From contig JAKNDB010000085.1 in the NCBI GenBank assembly GCA_024305405.1, positions 930,001-994,000 on the forward strand: a DNA stretch of 64,000 bases, given 5' to 3'. The stretch's first letter is position 1, and the number at the start of each line of letters is the position of its first letter. This DNA is from Dirofilaria immitis (taxonomy: Eukaryota; Nematoda; Chromadorea; Rhabditida; Onchocercidae). Below the pieces are notes generated by a model, which saw only the letters and a program-made list of their open reading frames with translations, was not told the origin of the DNA and did not search any database. Positions 37,853 through 52,482 of the stretch are shown here, one piece after another. The position numbers and the translations under genes were made by a program.

Positions 37853-38307
37853 AATGATTAAAATCGTTAAATTTGTCTAACCTAATTGCAAATCATTTCA
37901 TTATATCGCTTCATATGTCCGTAAAGATTCCTCCAAAAAAATAAATCATTTTCGAATTAGGTTAAGTAATAAAGAAAATTCCATCTAAATTTGATTCTAT
38001 CAATTTCATTATGAAATGCTATCAGCAATTCATTATCATTATCATCATCTGATTTAGTTTACTTCTCAATACTGACATAACTTCGTAGCTAGTGCATAGA
38101 TTTAAATAAAAAACTATAATGTTAATCTTCTTTAGGTCATTCTTTCATACAGTTGTTGGATTAGTAATTCTAAAATTTATTCCAACTAAATTATTCCTAA
38201 AGTGTAAAAAATTTACCGACCAATTAATGATTTAAATCGATAATTTCTGCAAGAATTTTTATCGATATTTTCCTTTATAAAAGCTTTCAGTACTAACGAT
38301 AAATTCA

Positions 38308-38463
38308 GGAAGATTGAATCTAACAGCCAACTTTCTCATTACCAAAATTATTTCCCTGCAAGATATCATTTATAACGCAGAAATTTCAAACGAACCAGAT
38401 CGCACAGCTACAAAAAAAATAAACGAGCAACCTAACACATCGCTGGATGAATTTATCAGATAA
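38308..38463 (+). CDS. Candidate terminal exon, plus strand
   Basis: Acceptor aaattcag is followed by an open frame containing LTANFLITKIISLQDIIYNA and ISNEPDRTATKKINEQPN, ending FIR and a TAA stop. Composition is protein-like, but no upstream exon could be connected and no family is recognised. Confidence 0.25.
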   Translation, partial: GRLNLTANFLITKIISLQDIIYNAEISNEPDRTATKKINEQPNTSLDEFIR

Positions 38464-40044
38464 TTTTTGCTTTATTCAAATTTTTGATCACTTCTTATTT
38501 ACTTATCTATCACTATTTCGATAATGTCGTCAAAAATTTGTTTATTGTCCTACTGTTAAATTTTCTGATATAAAGTGTAGAACTTATGATGCGAGATTGA
38601 TATCACCTATTTTAAACCAAATTTTTATTCTTCAATAGTTTTAGTTTCAATTTCGTGATCAATTGCAATTTATTTTATAGGAAGATTAATTTTTACTAAA
38701 AGACATCCTAAAATGTCTATTTTCCACTGCATGTCCATAAATATCAATATCAGTTAGGCTTTTCTGATATAGTTAAATTTTTTAAACAATACCTTATTAA
38801 ATTTCTAATGAAACAGTTTACGCAAAGTAGCTAAATATTTCAGTTTTCGTTTTCATAAATTTTCACTGTTACAGACAGGAAGATATTATAAAAAAAATAA
38901 AAATAAAAATCTGAATAATAAAATATCGATAAAATTGTTGTAGTGGTTGCCGATTTAAATTCATAAATTAGCCTATAAATTTCTTACTGTTTGAAAATAA
39001 TTTAATTGGAAAAGATATTGTTTTCATTATATTAAGCTGTCATTTGTATTCTTATTATTAATTCAACTTTATCTTTCTGAAATTTATTCTGAATTTAGTT
39101 AAATCGAAATATACCAAAATGGATATCAATTTTTCTGCTAGCTAAATCCATTCTGTATTCTTTATGTAATTATTTTATGCTTGGGAAAAATAATACTGAA
39201 ATCACTTCTGTATATTGCATATCCTAAAAAGAAATTCTGTGTGTAGCTTACACATTCTAATCGGAAATTTCGTAAATCATCTCAACTTTAACTTTATCTT
39301 TCCCTATGGCTATTCGCTATCAATTTTTAGAAAATGTACTGAAAAGAATAGTATGATACAATTATTAACGAAATTTAATTCTTCATGGATAATTAAAGTA
39401 GGATAGCTAGTAAGTATCAAATCGGTGAATACTTGTCACTTAGGCATAACTTATTATAATTAAGATGCATTATAATTATATTTCTGCGAAGATATTTGCG
39501 AAATAACTTTGTACGATATCAGGAAAATAATTCAGGATAATTAGTTCGAATTTTTCTTTATTATTAATTTCATTAGTTTTTTTTTTTATGATTTTGTTAA
39601 TTAAACTTTGCAAATTTTTACATTAAACTTAAGCATCAATTAATATTAATGCTTAATTAATATTAAATTTAAGTAAGTGAATAATATAACCAATGAAACT
39701 GTTAAAAAAACAAAAAAAAAAACCAAGTTTGATTGCAAAAATTTTTCTATTATTTTTCTGTTGTCATTTTTATCACATTATTCCTTCATTTTTTTATTTG
39801 GACAATTTTTTTTTTTTTTTTTTTTATAACAATTTTTTTCGATGCATTAATTAAATGTTAAACAATTTTAATAAAAGGATTTGATAATTTGGTATTTCTT
39901 TAAAAGACTGAAATTATAAAACTTTAAAAGCTAAATTGTATGAATTTTTAAAAAGACATTCGTTTCAAATTTCGGATTTTGACGAATATTACATTGGCTA
40001 TTATGTTGGATATCATTTGTAATTAATCTTTGAATGCTTAATAG

Positions 40045-40215
40045 CATGTCTGATTTTATGCCTATCTTCACAATGTAACCCTTCATGTATTTCTGGACCA
40101 ATGATTCTGCTAAAATCCACAAAGGAATAAATTTACAGAACCGTAAACTAATAAATATGGAAATTCCGCTATCTAAAATACCACAATTTGTCCTCCTGCT
40201 AAAAGAATAATATAT
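40045..40215 (-). CDS. Candidate pair of small exons
   Basis: A mini-exon (acceptor ttcttttag near 40200, reading QEDKL, donor GTATTT) joins in phase (TG|C) to a second exon. That exon starts after ggattttag near 40103 and reads RIIGPEIHEGLHCEDRHKIR, then HAIKHSKINYK, before a stop. Agreement of two acceptors, a donor and phase is the only support. Confidence 0.22.
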
Positions 40216-40219
40216 TTAT

Positions 40220-42470
40220 TATGTTGTACATCATCATTGTTGGTCTCTCCTTTTCCTTTAAGTTATGATGACATCATTATTAAGATTGTCTCATTGATAG
40301 TATTGAATTTGTATTATTGATCTTGTAATTGCTGTTGCTCTATTATCAAATTTATCAAAATTAAGGTTTAATTAATCGGCTGCTCTTACAATTTTTATCC
40401 AGACTTATATCAAAAAAAAAATATTTAAAATTTAAAAGAAGAATTTCTTTCCAATAGGTATTTTTAATGTAAATAAGTTAATAAAATGATAATAAATAAA
40501 TGACATAAATAAATAAAATAGATGGTAAATATTTTTGTTACGATTACGGTGACAAATAATGTTATTACTCTTATTGTTACTGTTTATATTTATCATAATT
40601 TCTGACTTCGCTTGATTTTTTCACTTATACCTTCTTCATATTAAATATTATTAATTTAACTGCAAAGAAAAGAAATAAAAAGAAACACCGATTGTATTAC
40701 TTTATTTCATCACAATAAAAAGAAATACATAATTCGATGATAGAATAGTAAAAGTTTTTGCGAAATATAATTCAAATTATTGAGAATTGAATATTTCCTT
40801 CAATATTTAAGTACGATTATTTTGGAATATCAAATTATTAGAATATATATTTAAATATTTCATTATATATTGCTATTTTTTCGGATAGAGACAATAAATT
40901 ACTACAAATTATATTTAAAAAAAAAAAAAATAATAATTGCAAAATGTGAATTCAGAAGGCGTAATGAGAAGGCATTATGCATAATTATTAACGATAAATC
41001 AACAGTTCATTGTGATTAAGCCTAATTTCAGAAATTTTTGCAAGTTATCGCAATTTTTCCTTTTATTTACCAAGTAAAATTTCAAATTGCAATTCTCAAA
41101 TAATCTGTTTCGATTCATTTCTTGGGCATAGAAATTTGAACTTTTTTTTTATTACGCGAAAATGAAACGATAGCGTAAAATGTATGAAATATTTGAAAAT
41201 TTCCTTTACTCCATATATTTTTGTTTAATATCGAAATCAGTCATATATGATAAAATTTTACTTTGGGTGATAATAACTAATACATAATAAATTTTACATA
41301 AAAATTTATTGATTTATCGCTTTATTATTATTTATCAGGAGAAACGGAAAAAATCAATGATATACTTGATAATAATTTATACAACATGAAGTTATTACAT
41401 ATATACATATTAAAGTTGAAAATTAAAATTGATAATCGAGTAACTAGTGAAATGATTACACTGATAGAGCCTTATGATTTGTTTGACCTAATGAATGAAT
41501 GAAATTTTGGAAGATTAAAAAAAAATCAGGCGATTAATTTCTTTCTCAAAATTATATCATTATTAAGCTTATTTTCTTTTAGAAAAAAATTTAATAAAAG
41601 TTTGACATTCATTTTGAACGTTATTTTAAACTTGTTCTTTGGATTATTTTTAAATTTTTATATGTAATAAATTAATAATCACAATGTACTTTTTACTAGA
41701 ATTATAAATAAGATTTATTATTATACTTTCACTTACAAATTCCCATCAAATCATTTGTCAATGATGCATACCTCGTAAGCCAGATAAAATAATAATTAAA
41801 ATTCAAAATAGCAAATATATATATATATCAATAAGTTAAGAAATATTTTCAAATATTTTACAATATTCTTTTATAATAAAAATAATAATTTCTTATTTAA
41901 TGTAATTATTGCATTAATTCATTTTTTCATTAAAAAATGATTTTCGAAATATAAAATGGAAATGAAAGAATGAGTTAAAATCATGAAATTAAAAAAGTAA
42001 TTAATTACTCTATTCAAAATTACATTTAAGCAAAAGGAAAAAAAAGCATTCTTCTATAGTTATGAATTGTCTTAGCAACGAAAAGTCAACAATAAATAGT
42101 TTAACTTAAAAATATTTCTAATATTGATAAATACATTTTTAGCTATAATATGAATGCAGCATATTATGCATGAAATTTCGATTATATTTGTTACTAAAAT
42201 TAAAATTTTTCGAAGTTAAAATTTTCGAAAAATTTGTATTTGTTTTAAATTGCAATTTCGAAAATATTTTGAACAAAAAATAACAAATTTTTATGTGTCT
42301 GTAATTAATTTAAAAAAAAATTAAATAAAATTACAAATTGGAATTGATAACAATTTCATTTTTAACAATAAAAAATTATTCAAATTTTTAGACAAAAAAA
42401 TTCAAATATATAATGTTAATGAATTTATTGAAATAAAAAAAACGAAACAAAAACAAAAAAATGTATTAAT
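40220..42470. other. AT-rich intergenic region
   Basis: No exon-like frame, RNA gene or ordered repeat is visible. It contains poly-A/T runs and an (AT)n stretch near 41815-41829. Confidence 0.4.
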
Positions 42471-45066
42471 TTATGAATATTGTTGACAATATCGTTCACC
42501 TAAATTAGCAGCACCAATCCATTTCTTAAAATTTTGTAAATGTTTTGATGTTCGCTTCCTGGAAAATCGTTCTTCCGACGCAAAACAACGTAATTGTGAA
42601 TCAGCGGTAGAAATGAAATGTACACGAAATAGTTCAATTTTATTAAGCGAAAAGAGTGTTTGAGCATCAACCGAATAATCCATCAAACGTGTTAATGCCG
42701 AATAGTCACGCTCACCAATTTGAATCGTAAACTGAAATTTTTAAAAATAAATTCGCCAAATGATAAAATTACCACTTATCGTATCGAATAAATTCGCCAA
42801 ATGATAAAATTACTACTTATCATATCGAAGTTATCTATCATTTCAATAATAACTATTTTAATGTAAGTAAAATGCATTCTATATACTATAAAATTAATTT
42901 ATACGAATCTTTTTTTATTTTCAAGAAGGAAAAAAAGCAAGAAAGTTTCAAGAGCCAATTCAATTTAAAATATTTTTGAAATAAAACTTTCCTAATTTTT
43001 TTTAGATTTAAAGCTTTTGAAGTTAAATTAAAAAAAAAAAGACTTATTTCAAAATTTATTGATTTAGGAAAAAATTTTTAGAAATGTAAAAATTGTTGAG
43101 TGAAGAAATAAAATATATTATATTTAAATTATATATCTACTATATTTTAATTTTGATAATTTTTGTTCAATTTTATTTTTTTGAAAAAAAGTAAAAATGA
43201 AATTAATTTATAAATGAATTGAATTTTTAATAAATTATATTACTGCCAGGAATATTATAATTTATAAAATAATAACAAAATATTAAATTAAAAATAGCAA
43301 ACAAAATGGAGAATTAAATTTAAAAAATTAAAGAATTGTTTAATTAATTAATTAAATTAATTAATTATAACCTCAGTAACATTTGGGAAGAATGTCCTTT
43401 GATAAGCTGATCGTATACATTGTACATGGACGGAATCTTCAGCAGCTTGTCCATCTAATGTTTTCAAATAACATTGAAAAGAATGCCATCGATTGAAATC
43501 CATATTTGATAAGCCAGCTGTGATCAATTCAACAATTCCCATATCAAGCTGATAAGATAATAATAATAATAATTCGTATTAATTAATAATAAGTATCAAT
43601 TTAAAATAAATGTTTATTATTTTTTAATTTTTTGATTTTATCTAAGCAATAAAAATAACTGTTGTTCAATAATCAAATTAATAAATAAAAATTTGATTAA
43701 TTTAAAATAATAAATAAATTTTTAATTTATTCAATAATTATATACTAATTACAAATTTGAAAAAATTATTACACAATGAATTTCAATTTCAATAATTTTT
43801 ATTTAATTTTATTGTAAAAATAAAAAAATTAAAAATTAATTTTAACATTTACCGAAACATTTCTGAACTGTTGGTGCTAATAATTGTATTGCTTGAAATA
43901 ATTTACTGATATCTTTTGGTGTCCATCTTTCATGAACAATAAACATAGCTGTATGAATATCCATGTTTAATAATATTTGTGCAGTACGATGACGATAAAA
44001 ATTACCTTCAAAAAGAAAAAGTGAAAATATCATTTGAAGTTTAATTAATTAATTTAAAAAATTTTAACTAATTTTATACAATTAATTTTTACAAAATAAT
44101 TTTTGAAAAAATCGTTGAAAAAATAAGCGAATTTAAAAAATGTAAGTATATCATTTGTAAAATTTTTTATTTGAAAATTTGATAAATTTCGAGAATGGAG
44201 AAAAATGCTATTTGCCAATTTCATCTTACAATCAATCTTTTAAATAGTTAGATTTAAAATTCATAAAAAAAAAAAAAAGAGCATTAAGTTTAAATAAAAT
44301 ATCAGAAATTACTGATATAGCCTTAAATAACTTTTTCATTTGCTTAAATTCTTATAAAGATTAAAAAATATTTTCCTATTCATCTAAATTAAATGATAAT
44401 AAATACATGAAAAAAGATTGGTATATATCTTGCTTTTTCAAGCATTGCTAATTTGAATTTAAATTGATGATCATTTTCTTATTTAAATTAAAATTAATTC
44501 CCATTTTTAAATATGTGTAAAACCAAACCATCGGTATCACTTTCTTGACCTAATATTGAAGCAATATTTCGTCGATCAGCATATAGATAAAGAATATTTT
44601 TGAAACGACTATCGATTAGACGTTTAAAATTTTTACTTACACGGCGCCATGAGAATAAATCAAACGGTGAACATTCGAGAAATATAGCATTCCTAAAAAT
44701 TTGCATTTTTTTTCTCGAAAAAATTAAATAAAACTTCAATCTTTGACAAAATTTTTAATTGAAAAATTTATAAATCTTACATTTTTATCATAGTTATAAC
44801 AGGTAGTGTTAAAAATTTTTTACAAAGGAAGAAAATAACAAAGCAAATTTAATTCAATCAATCAATAATTTGTATTGTGTAATGTAAAAGATGTTAAATG
44901 ATAAAAACGAAAATACATACCATATTTCATCCGCAAAGTTGCAATATTTTTCTGAATAAAGAGATGATGATCGTCGTTTTTTCAACGATAAAATTAACGT
45001 TTCACCACCAATTCGTCGTTGCAATCGATGTACATTATTTTCGAAGAATTCTTTCAACGATGGCAT
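42471..45066 (-). CDS. F-box-like protein
   Basis: Five exons: 44921-45066 (ATG at 45064-45066), 44529-44692, 43853-44005, 43372-43548, 42471-42731 (TAA). They give about 300 residues. Residues roughly 45-80 read CNFADEIWNAIFLECSPFDL, then FSWRRVSKNFKRLIDSRF. This has the F-box pattern (P/D-x-E-I at the start, D-L in the middle, W/C-R-x-V-S/C-x-x-W/F near the end). F-box proteins tether substrates to Skp1-Cullin-1 ligases. The remaining 220 residues have no recognisable repeat or WD/LRR pattern. Exons 1-2, 2-3 and 4-5 join in phase. Exon 3 to 4 does not (one base left over against phase 0), so an indel or an unseen splice choice is present there. The ATG directly follows aacttatag, a possible spliced-leader acceptor. 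Confidence 0.6.
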
Positions 45067-48000
45067 CTATAAGTTAATTATAAGAGACTTTCTGAATTCA
45101 TATTCTATTATTAAAGTTCTATTTCAAAATAAATAAATTCGCTAAAGAAATCATTTTAGAAGAAAAGAAAACGCACATAATGGAAGAAGAGGGAAATGAA
45201 AGAGAATTTTAAAGTTGCAAAATAGAATAGCATTGAAATTGAAGGGATTAAATACTTAGTATTGCACATCGTCATTAATAGTAAAAACTGTTAAAAATCA
45301 AATATAAAAAGTTAAACAAATAAATATGAAATAAAGAAAGAAGAGAAAGAATTTAATTTCAAATTGCATCTTTTATTATAGTATAAAATAAATTTGCTAT
45401 AGTAATAATAATTATTGTTGCAGCAATTTCTTATTTGCATTGCTAATTTGCTATATTAATTAATCATTTTTATGTCAACTAGATTTTATTGTTACAATAA
45501 ATTTTTTTTGCTTTGCTAATTATCTGTATCAAATAACTAATATTGGTATTGTTTCAATTAAATATTTAAATAAATTTGGTTGAAAATTTTAAACTGATAA
45601 TCTTAGATTCTTCCTTTTACACTCGTCTTTTTGTTCGTCATACATATATTTATATTGAAATTTAATATTATTTAAATTAACAAAAAAATTCAATTCAATC
45701 AACGAATGAAAATGAATGATTAGAATGGAATAGAAATGGCTTAAATTCAAATCAAATTATTCCAAAAATTGTTACAATTTAAAAAAACATAACAAATAAC
45801 AATTGGTTTGCTTAAGTAACTTTTGGTTTGGCAAAAATAAAAAAATTTAAATAAAACTTTGATGTATTTGTGAAACACATCAAAGATTACTTTTTCATGA
45901 GTTAAAAATAGAATGAAAAGTTTTTGACAAATCTTCTCATCCTTTTTTTTAATTCATTCAATTGCTCACTAATTTATCTAATTGATTATGATCATTTTGA
46001 TTACGGTATTTCATTGCTTATTTATTTGGTTACGTAATTATAATTTTGTTTATTATTTATTTATTTTTTATAATTTATATTTTACTCATTTTTTATTTGA
46101 TTATTTTCCTTACTTCACCCATCTTATCAATATTGATTTAATTCGTCTTATTGATCTTATATTTAATAGTTCTTACTATTATATAAGCATATCGTATTTT
46201 ACTTTCATCATATATTTACTAATTTCTTATTGATAATTCATGTTTTAGATAGCCGAAAATATTAAATTAATCGCTGAAAATTGTTAAATAAATTATTCAA
46301 TTTTTCTTTATCTATTAAAATTATTTGTTTTTTTTTTCATCAAATTTAACAAAATAAAATCTCATATTTATACTTAATTTTTTTTTCTTTTCATTTTCTC
46401 TATATTTAATTCATTTCTAATCTATCTATTCATATTACATTTAATTCATTAAAATTATTAAAAACATTAAATAAATAAAGCAAAAAAGACGAATAGTTTC
46501 AATAACTGATCATAATATTAAAAAGAGCAAACATCACAATCAATAAATCATATTGATAAACTTATTCAAGTAATTTCACTAAACAAAATAAAGGAATAAA
46601 TTTTCTAGCATAAAATATTTTCCAAATATTTACATCATTTACGATTACCTTTTCATTTGACGCTATTATATTCTCGTGAGAGAAAACTGTGATAAATGAA
46701 ATATGCACAATATAAATGTTTAAATATTACAAAATTACTTATCACTAATTTACTGATAACAATTAAAGAAATAAAATGATACGTTGATATTAATCCGCCC
46801 ATTGCAATCATTCGATTTATAAATCTATAAGATAAATGATGGGATAAATGTATATAGGCAAAACATATAGATGTAAAAAGCGATAGAACTATTGAAACCA
46901 GAGGGACAGATTTTTGTATCGACAATAAATAGAACTATCAAATCCTTCTGTCTTGCAATAAATAATATTGGTGCAGAGTACATACATATTCAAATGACTG
47001 GCAAAAGGCAAACATAATTGGAATAAATTTCTTAAGCTATCAGATCACCTAAGAAAAAATAATGTCACACTACAAAACACAAAAATATTTATCGTTAATT
47101 TATTGATAACTATTATTCGTAAAAAATAAAATTAATATCATAAGTTTATTTCAACTCCTTCGTTAATCTCATAATGAATAAAGGAAAAAAGGAAGGATGA
47201 AAAAAGGAAAGAAAAATAAGGAAGTAATCGCATTTTATCGGTTTTTTTTTTTTTTTTATTAAAATGAAAAAGATAAATTAATAATTCATTGCCTATTTCA
47301 TAATAATAAATTTAAAAAAATTTTTTTTGATTGAAAATTTTTTCGTTAGAAAAAAGTTTGTAATGAAATTAGAAAATGTAACTGAAAATGGCCTAAATTA
47401 ATAGATAAATAAAAGATGAATAAATTTCATAATAATAAAATAGAATAAAATGGATTAACGATAGGGAAAAAAATGAAAAAATAAAAATAAAATTCAAAAT
47501 CAATAAATAATCAAAAAAATAGCATAGTGTTGAATAATAATAAATTTAAATCATAAATGTTGCTTGATGAATGCTTCAAATTTACTTATCAGAGCAATAC
47601 TAATATTAAATTTCGAATGGAAAATACAAATAATATTGAATATTGATTCTGGCCATGTTTAAGAAAATAAAAAAACAAAATTTTTAACTAATTCTAAATG
47701 CAATCTTACTTCCTTGTCTGATTCCTTCTTTTAATACATTTATTTCTCTCATTCTCCTTTATTTCAAGGAAGTATTATTTGATTTCAAGAAAGATAGTAG
47801 TAAAATGAGATTGAATAATTTGAAAAAGTTCCTAAAACAAATTTATAAATTATAATTAAAAGAGATAATTATATTTTGGTTAAATTACTGATAACCTATG
47901 ACTTATCTCTGGTTGTTAATAATTGTTATTAGTAATATTTTTTAATAACAACGACAATAATAATAATAATAGTAAGGACAAATATTATTTTGTAATTATC

Positions 48001-49544
48001 ACGCAATACGAGTGATAATAAATTGCGGAAATTTGATGTGAAATTGAGAAGGATGACGTAAAATGAAAATATGTTGCTGATGGTATATTATAGCACTGAT
48101 AATGATAGTGATAACAATGAATGATCATTGATAAATTAGAGAACAGAGTTGTCGCGATGATTCGATTAAATTGGATGATAATCAAAATTAATTGTTATGA
48201 TGACAATCAGACTAAATTCTCACGCATGACAATCAGCGTAAATTCTTGAGATGACAATCTAATGATTATTCTCATCAGCAACCATTCACCAATATTTAAC
48301 GATTTATCAATGAATTCTTTTAATGTTTTATTTCTTTTTATACTTATATTTCTAGATATCACGATATTATCACTAAATGCTTCAAATTTATGATAAAATT
48401 GTGCTATAAATTATTATGATAGATTTTTGTAATAATAAAAATTTTAGTCAAAACAAAAAATGTCTCATCTTAACATCCTATCAAAAATAAATTTAATTTT
48501 TTTTTTTGATTAAAATATTTATTTTATTCAACAAATTCATTATTTGATTTATTCGTTTTTTTAAAATAATGTAAAAAAATGAAAATTTATAAAAGTATTT
48601 TAAACATATTTTTAAAAATCTTAATTTTTAAATCATTTTTCCAAAATATTTATTAATGGTAAAAAAAAAAATAGGAAAGAAAAATTTTAATTTCTAATCA
48701 GTCTCAAATAATATTATCATAAAAAAATGCATAGAAATGATGAAGAAAAAATGTTTATTAGCAAAATTTTTTATCATTTAGTTGATTTTAGATAATTCAT
48801 TACTTATATGATATGAAATAAAACTTTGAAAATCGGTCAAAAAAATATGATAATTTTTGTTGTTAATTAATCATTTAATAGAATATAAAATAATTGTTGC
48901 GATTTTTCGGGCGAAAAATTTGAAAACAATCAAAAATAAATATTAACAATTACTTCTAATATCAATTAATAATTAATTACTAATTCTAATATTAAAAATT
49001 TGCAATTTAAAAAGAATCTTCGACAATTTAAGTTGAAAATAAGAAAGAATTCCAAAATTAATTAATTAATAATTAATTAATTAATTATAGTATGAAATTA
49101 CGACAAATTTTTTTTTTTTAAAAAAGAGAGCAAAATCATTGAAAATAATCAGAAATGAAAGGAAGAAAATTCCGATATATTAGTTAATGAATAATTACGT
49201 AATAGGTATAAACATGAAATGATTGTTGTAATTTTTGAAATTATCTAAGAAAAATAATTAAATAAAATATAGCAATTATTAATTCATTAATCAATTATCA
49301 TTGTAAATCAATGTTAACAGTTGCAAAATAAAAGAAATTTTTAAATTTGACATAATAAAAGAGAAAGCGAAAGAAGGAAAAACCGAATCATATAAAATGG
49401 AACATATACACATGGATAGCATGGGAAAATATTATTGGTTGATGGCTTTGCGAGAATAAATTGATTTTGCATTTAGGAAAGATACGAGAAACGAGTTCTG
49501 GATAAAAGTACGATTATAATTGAGATTGAAATTTTGAATGAATA

Positions 49545-49640
49545 TAAACGTAGTAGAAGGAAGTTAGAGAAAAGTGCAAAAGAGGAAAAGAGAAAAGAAA
49601 ATAATGAGAGAGGAGAGGGAGAAGGGAAAGAGAAGAATGT
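49545..49640 (+). repeat. Polypurine tract
   Basis: Nearly 100 bases almost free of pyrimidines on the plus strand, centred on gagagaggagagggagaagg. It is distinct from the surrounding A/T sequence and able in principle to form triplex or other non-B DNA. Confidence 0.5.
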
Positions 49641-50479
49641 AATTTTGAAATTTCAAAAGTAACAATTATCGAATAATATAAAAGAAAATTATGGAATAAA
49701 ATTAGATTTATTGAAAATATTTTAAAAATTTAAAATTTACGATTCAAATATTACTTATTTTAATTGAAATTTCAGCATAGTTTAGAATAAAAATAAAATT
49801 ATAATTAAATCAAAATTATTAAATTAAATATCGAAAAAGAAATTGAATTTTCACGAAATGAAAAACTGTTCGAAGGATAAAGAGATTATGAATGGATTAA
49901 AATTTTTTTAATATAAGAATAAGAATAATATTTAAAATTTGAGTAATACTATTTCCTGTTTTTAGTATTATTATTAGTATTGCCTGTTTAAATATCATTG
50001 TCAATGTTAAATTGATCGTATCAAATTCTTTCAAATATTCTAAAATTAGTATTAATCAATAATTAAAAAGGAAAGAAAAATGGAATTAGAAAAAAAAACG
50101 AATAGTTTTCAAAAAGATTTTCTGTAAAAAATTTTTTCTTTTTTTTTTTGAAAATCAAACAAGGAAGAAGTGGACGAGGAAGGAAAGGAAGAAAACGAAC
50201 AAATTAAATTAAGGATTGTTAACGAAAAAAAAATAATTCAACTTATTAAGCGAACTTTGAAAAATGAATTAATTTTTTGAAAAGCAAAACGATTAAATTT
50301 TGCTTGCATATTGCAAGCTCTAGAATGATTGAAACGTTCTTTTTTTCAAAAAAATGAAAAATGTTTTTTAAAGAATTTTAAAAAGCAAAAATTACAGAGG
50401 TTTTAAATCAAAACTGAGAGATTAGTTTAAAACGAAATTTAATTAATTGAATTAAAATAGTTTGATTTCGAATTCATTT

Positions 50480-50650
50480 AGCTTAATATGATTGAAATAT
50501 TGATTTATGATATGAATAGAATATGATTGAGGTATTCATAATATATTCCCGAAATATTTATGATTGCAATATTTATCATATAATTGAAATAACATGATTT
50601 GGAATGCTTGTTGTCATATGATTGGATTAGTTGTAATATGATTGAAATTA
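50480..50650. repeat. Degenerate ATGATTGAAATA repeat
   Basis: About seven imperfect copies of a short unit around atgattgaaatatt and its variants (atgattgaggtatt, atgattgcaatatt, atgattggattagt). It is too diverged for a firm period. Confidence 0.4.
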
Positions 50651-52315
50651 TTTAAAAGAATCAGTTTTTGAAAAATTAAGACAGCAGAAAAAATTATGCA
50701 GAAAAATTTTTAGAAAAATTAAAACAGTACAATTGAATATTTGGAGGAAAGAATGAAATAGTTTGATTTTGTTCATTCCCGATCATTCTTTCTCGACAGA
50801 CACTTAAAACAATTGCTATCCTCTAAAACAACAACAATTGTTAAATTTCAGCAGACAAAAAAAACTTTCGTTCCTTTCATTTCACTTAGCATTTTTAACA
50901 ATTTTACAAAAAAGTTTATTTTTATTTTCAAATGTTTCATCCATTGTTATTTATTTTTTTCATCTTCTCATTCGTCAAGAATATTGGGAAAAATTTTTGA
51001 AATAATAATTCAATTTTTTATTAATCAAATTTCAATTTCAAATATTAATTAATATTTGATTTAAACTTATTGAATAAATTAAACTTATCGAATAAACTTT
51101 TAAATTATGCAATAACTTTTTATTCCAAGCAACAAAAAGAACACAAAATTATAGATTAATATTTTTATGATTCAATCAAATTTCTAATCATACCATAATT
51201 TTGTGGTATTTAAATTTTTAATTAATCAAATTTTTGTTTCCAAATTATTTTGCTTTTGATTACTATTTTAAATATATCAATTTTAATTGCACAATAATTT
51301 ATTTTAGCTGAAATAATGAAAATTATCATCGTAATATGTCAATAAATCTTTAATTACATAATAATTTTGTTATTTTGAAAAAGCAAAAAAATCAAAACAA
51401 ATAAATATTTTGATTGAAATGCTTTATTTAATATATTTAATCAGCAGTAATTATTATCAGTCATTTCGAAATTATATTCATTTAATTATTAATCGTCGAA
51501 AACGAACGAATAAATAACTTTTTGGAATAGAATATCTAAACGGAATATATAATAGTGGAATATTTTTATAAAATAATTTATTTTAAATTCCTAATTACAA
51601 AATTTAATAAGAAATTGAATAATAACTGTTATACAAAATAATATATTACCAATTTAGTAATTATAAAAAAATGAATTTATGCGTTTGCTTTTTCTAACTC
51701 CTAAATTAGAAATAAATTCGATCAATTGATCATAATATGATACTAATTAAGCAATAGCAGTAAAATCACTGCATTGATTAATTGATCAATCGATCAATTA
51801 ATCGACCCATCTCTATTTTGCTGCTAAACATTTGATAAATAACAATTTTTTATAAAATTATTCATTTATTTATTATAATTTCATTAAACATTTATCAGAA
51901 ACAAGCAAGCAAGCAATCATAAATATATGATTAGAAATATTTTTTTTTTTTTGATAAATTGCAAACTAGCATTAATTTATAATAATTGAATTACTATTTT
52001 TTTCGAAAAATATTTATATAAATTTAATATTAAAAATTAATTAAATTTCAGATTTCCTTTGCCTCATATTTTTTTTTAATTTAAGCAATTTTTGTACTTT
52101 TATCAGTCATTCTGTCCTCTCCTCATCTGCACCTATCTACACTATCATATCATTTCTTGCATTCCGTTCTTTCTTATTTTCATTGATTGTTATATAGTAT
52201 CGATCACGGCAATTTTAACATACTGTAATAAATTTCTAATATAAGAAATAATCACTTTTAAAAAGAAAAGAAAATTCTAATCATTCATTGATTTTCGATC
52301 AAATATATCATCATC

Positions 52316-52482
52316 TTCAGCTTTCGCTATTATTTGCTGTTTCTATGCCAGATGATATGATAAACTGTGCAATGTTAGAGCCGATAAATGGTGATGATTT
52401 ATCAAATAAAATAAGCCGGAAACTATCACAATCAACTATTATCATTTGTCATTTAATAGTTTTGCAAAAATTTTTAAACTAA
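52316..52482 (+). CDS. Candidate terminal exon, plus strand
   Basis: Acceptor catcttcag is followed by an open frame reading LSLLFAVSMPDDMINCAMLE, then PINGDDLSNKISRKLSQS, ending at TAA 52480-52482. Amino-acid usage is better than in neighbouring random frames, but no upstream exon was found. Confidence 0.22.

Larger units (their letters stand above)
45067..52300. other. Long AT-rich gene desert
   Basis: More than 7 kb with only short, low-complexity open frames, many starting at TTG and rich in Ile, Phe, Tyr and Asn. Purine-rich tracts occur at 47160-47215 and 49540-49640 (gaggagagggagaagggaaa). No RNA gene or transposon structure is recognised. Confidence 0.4.
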
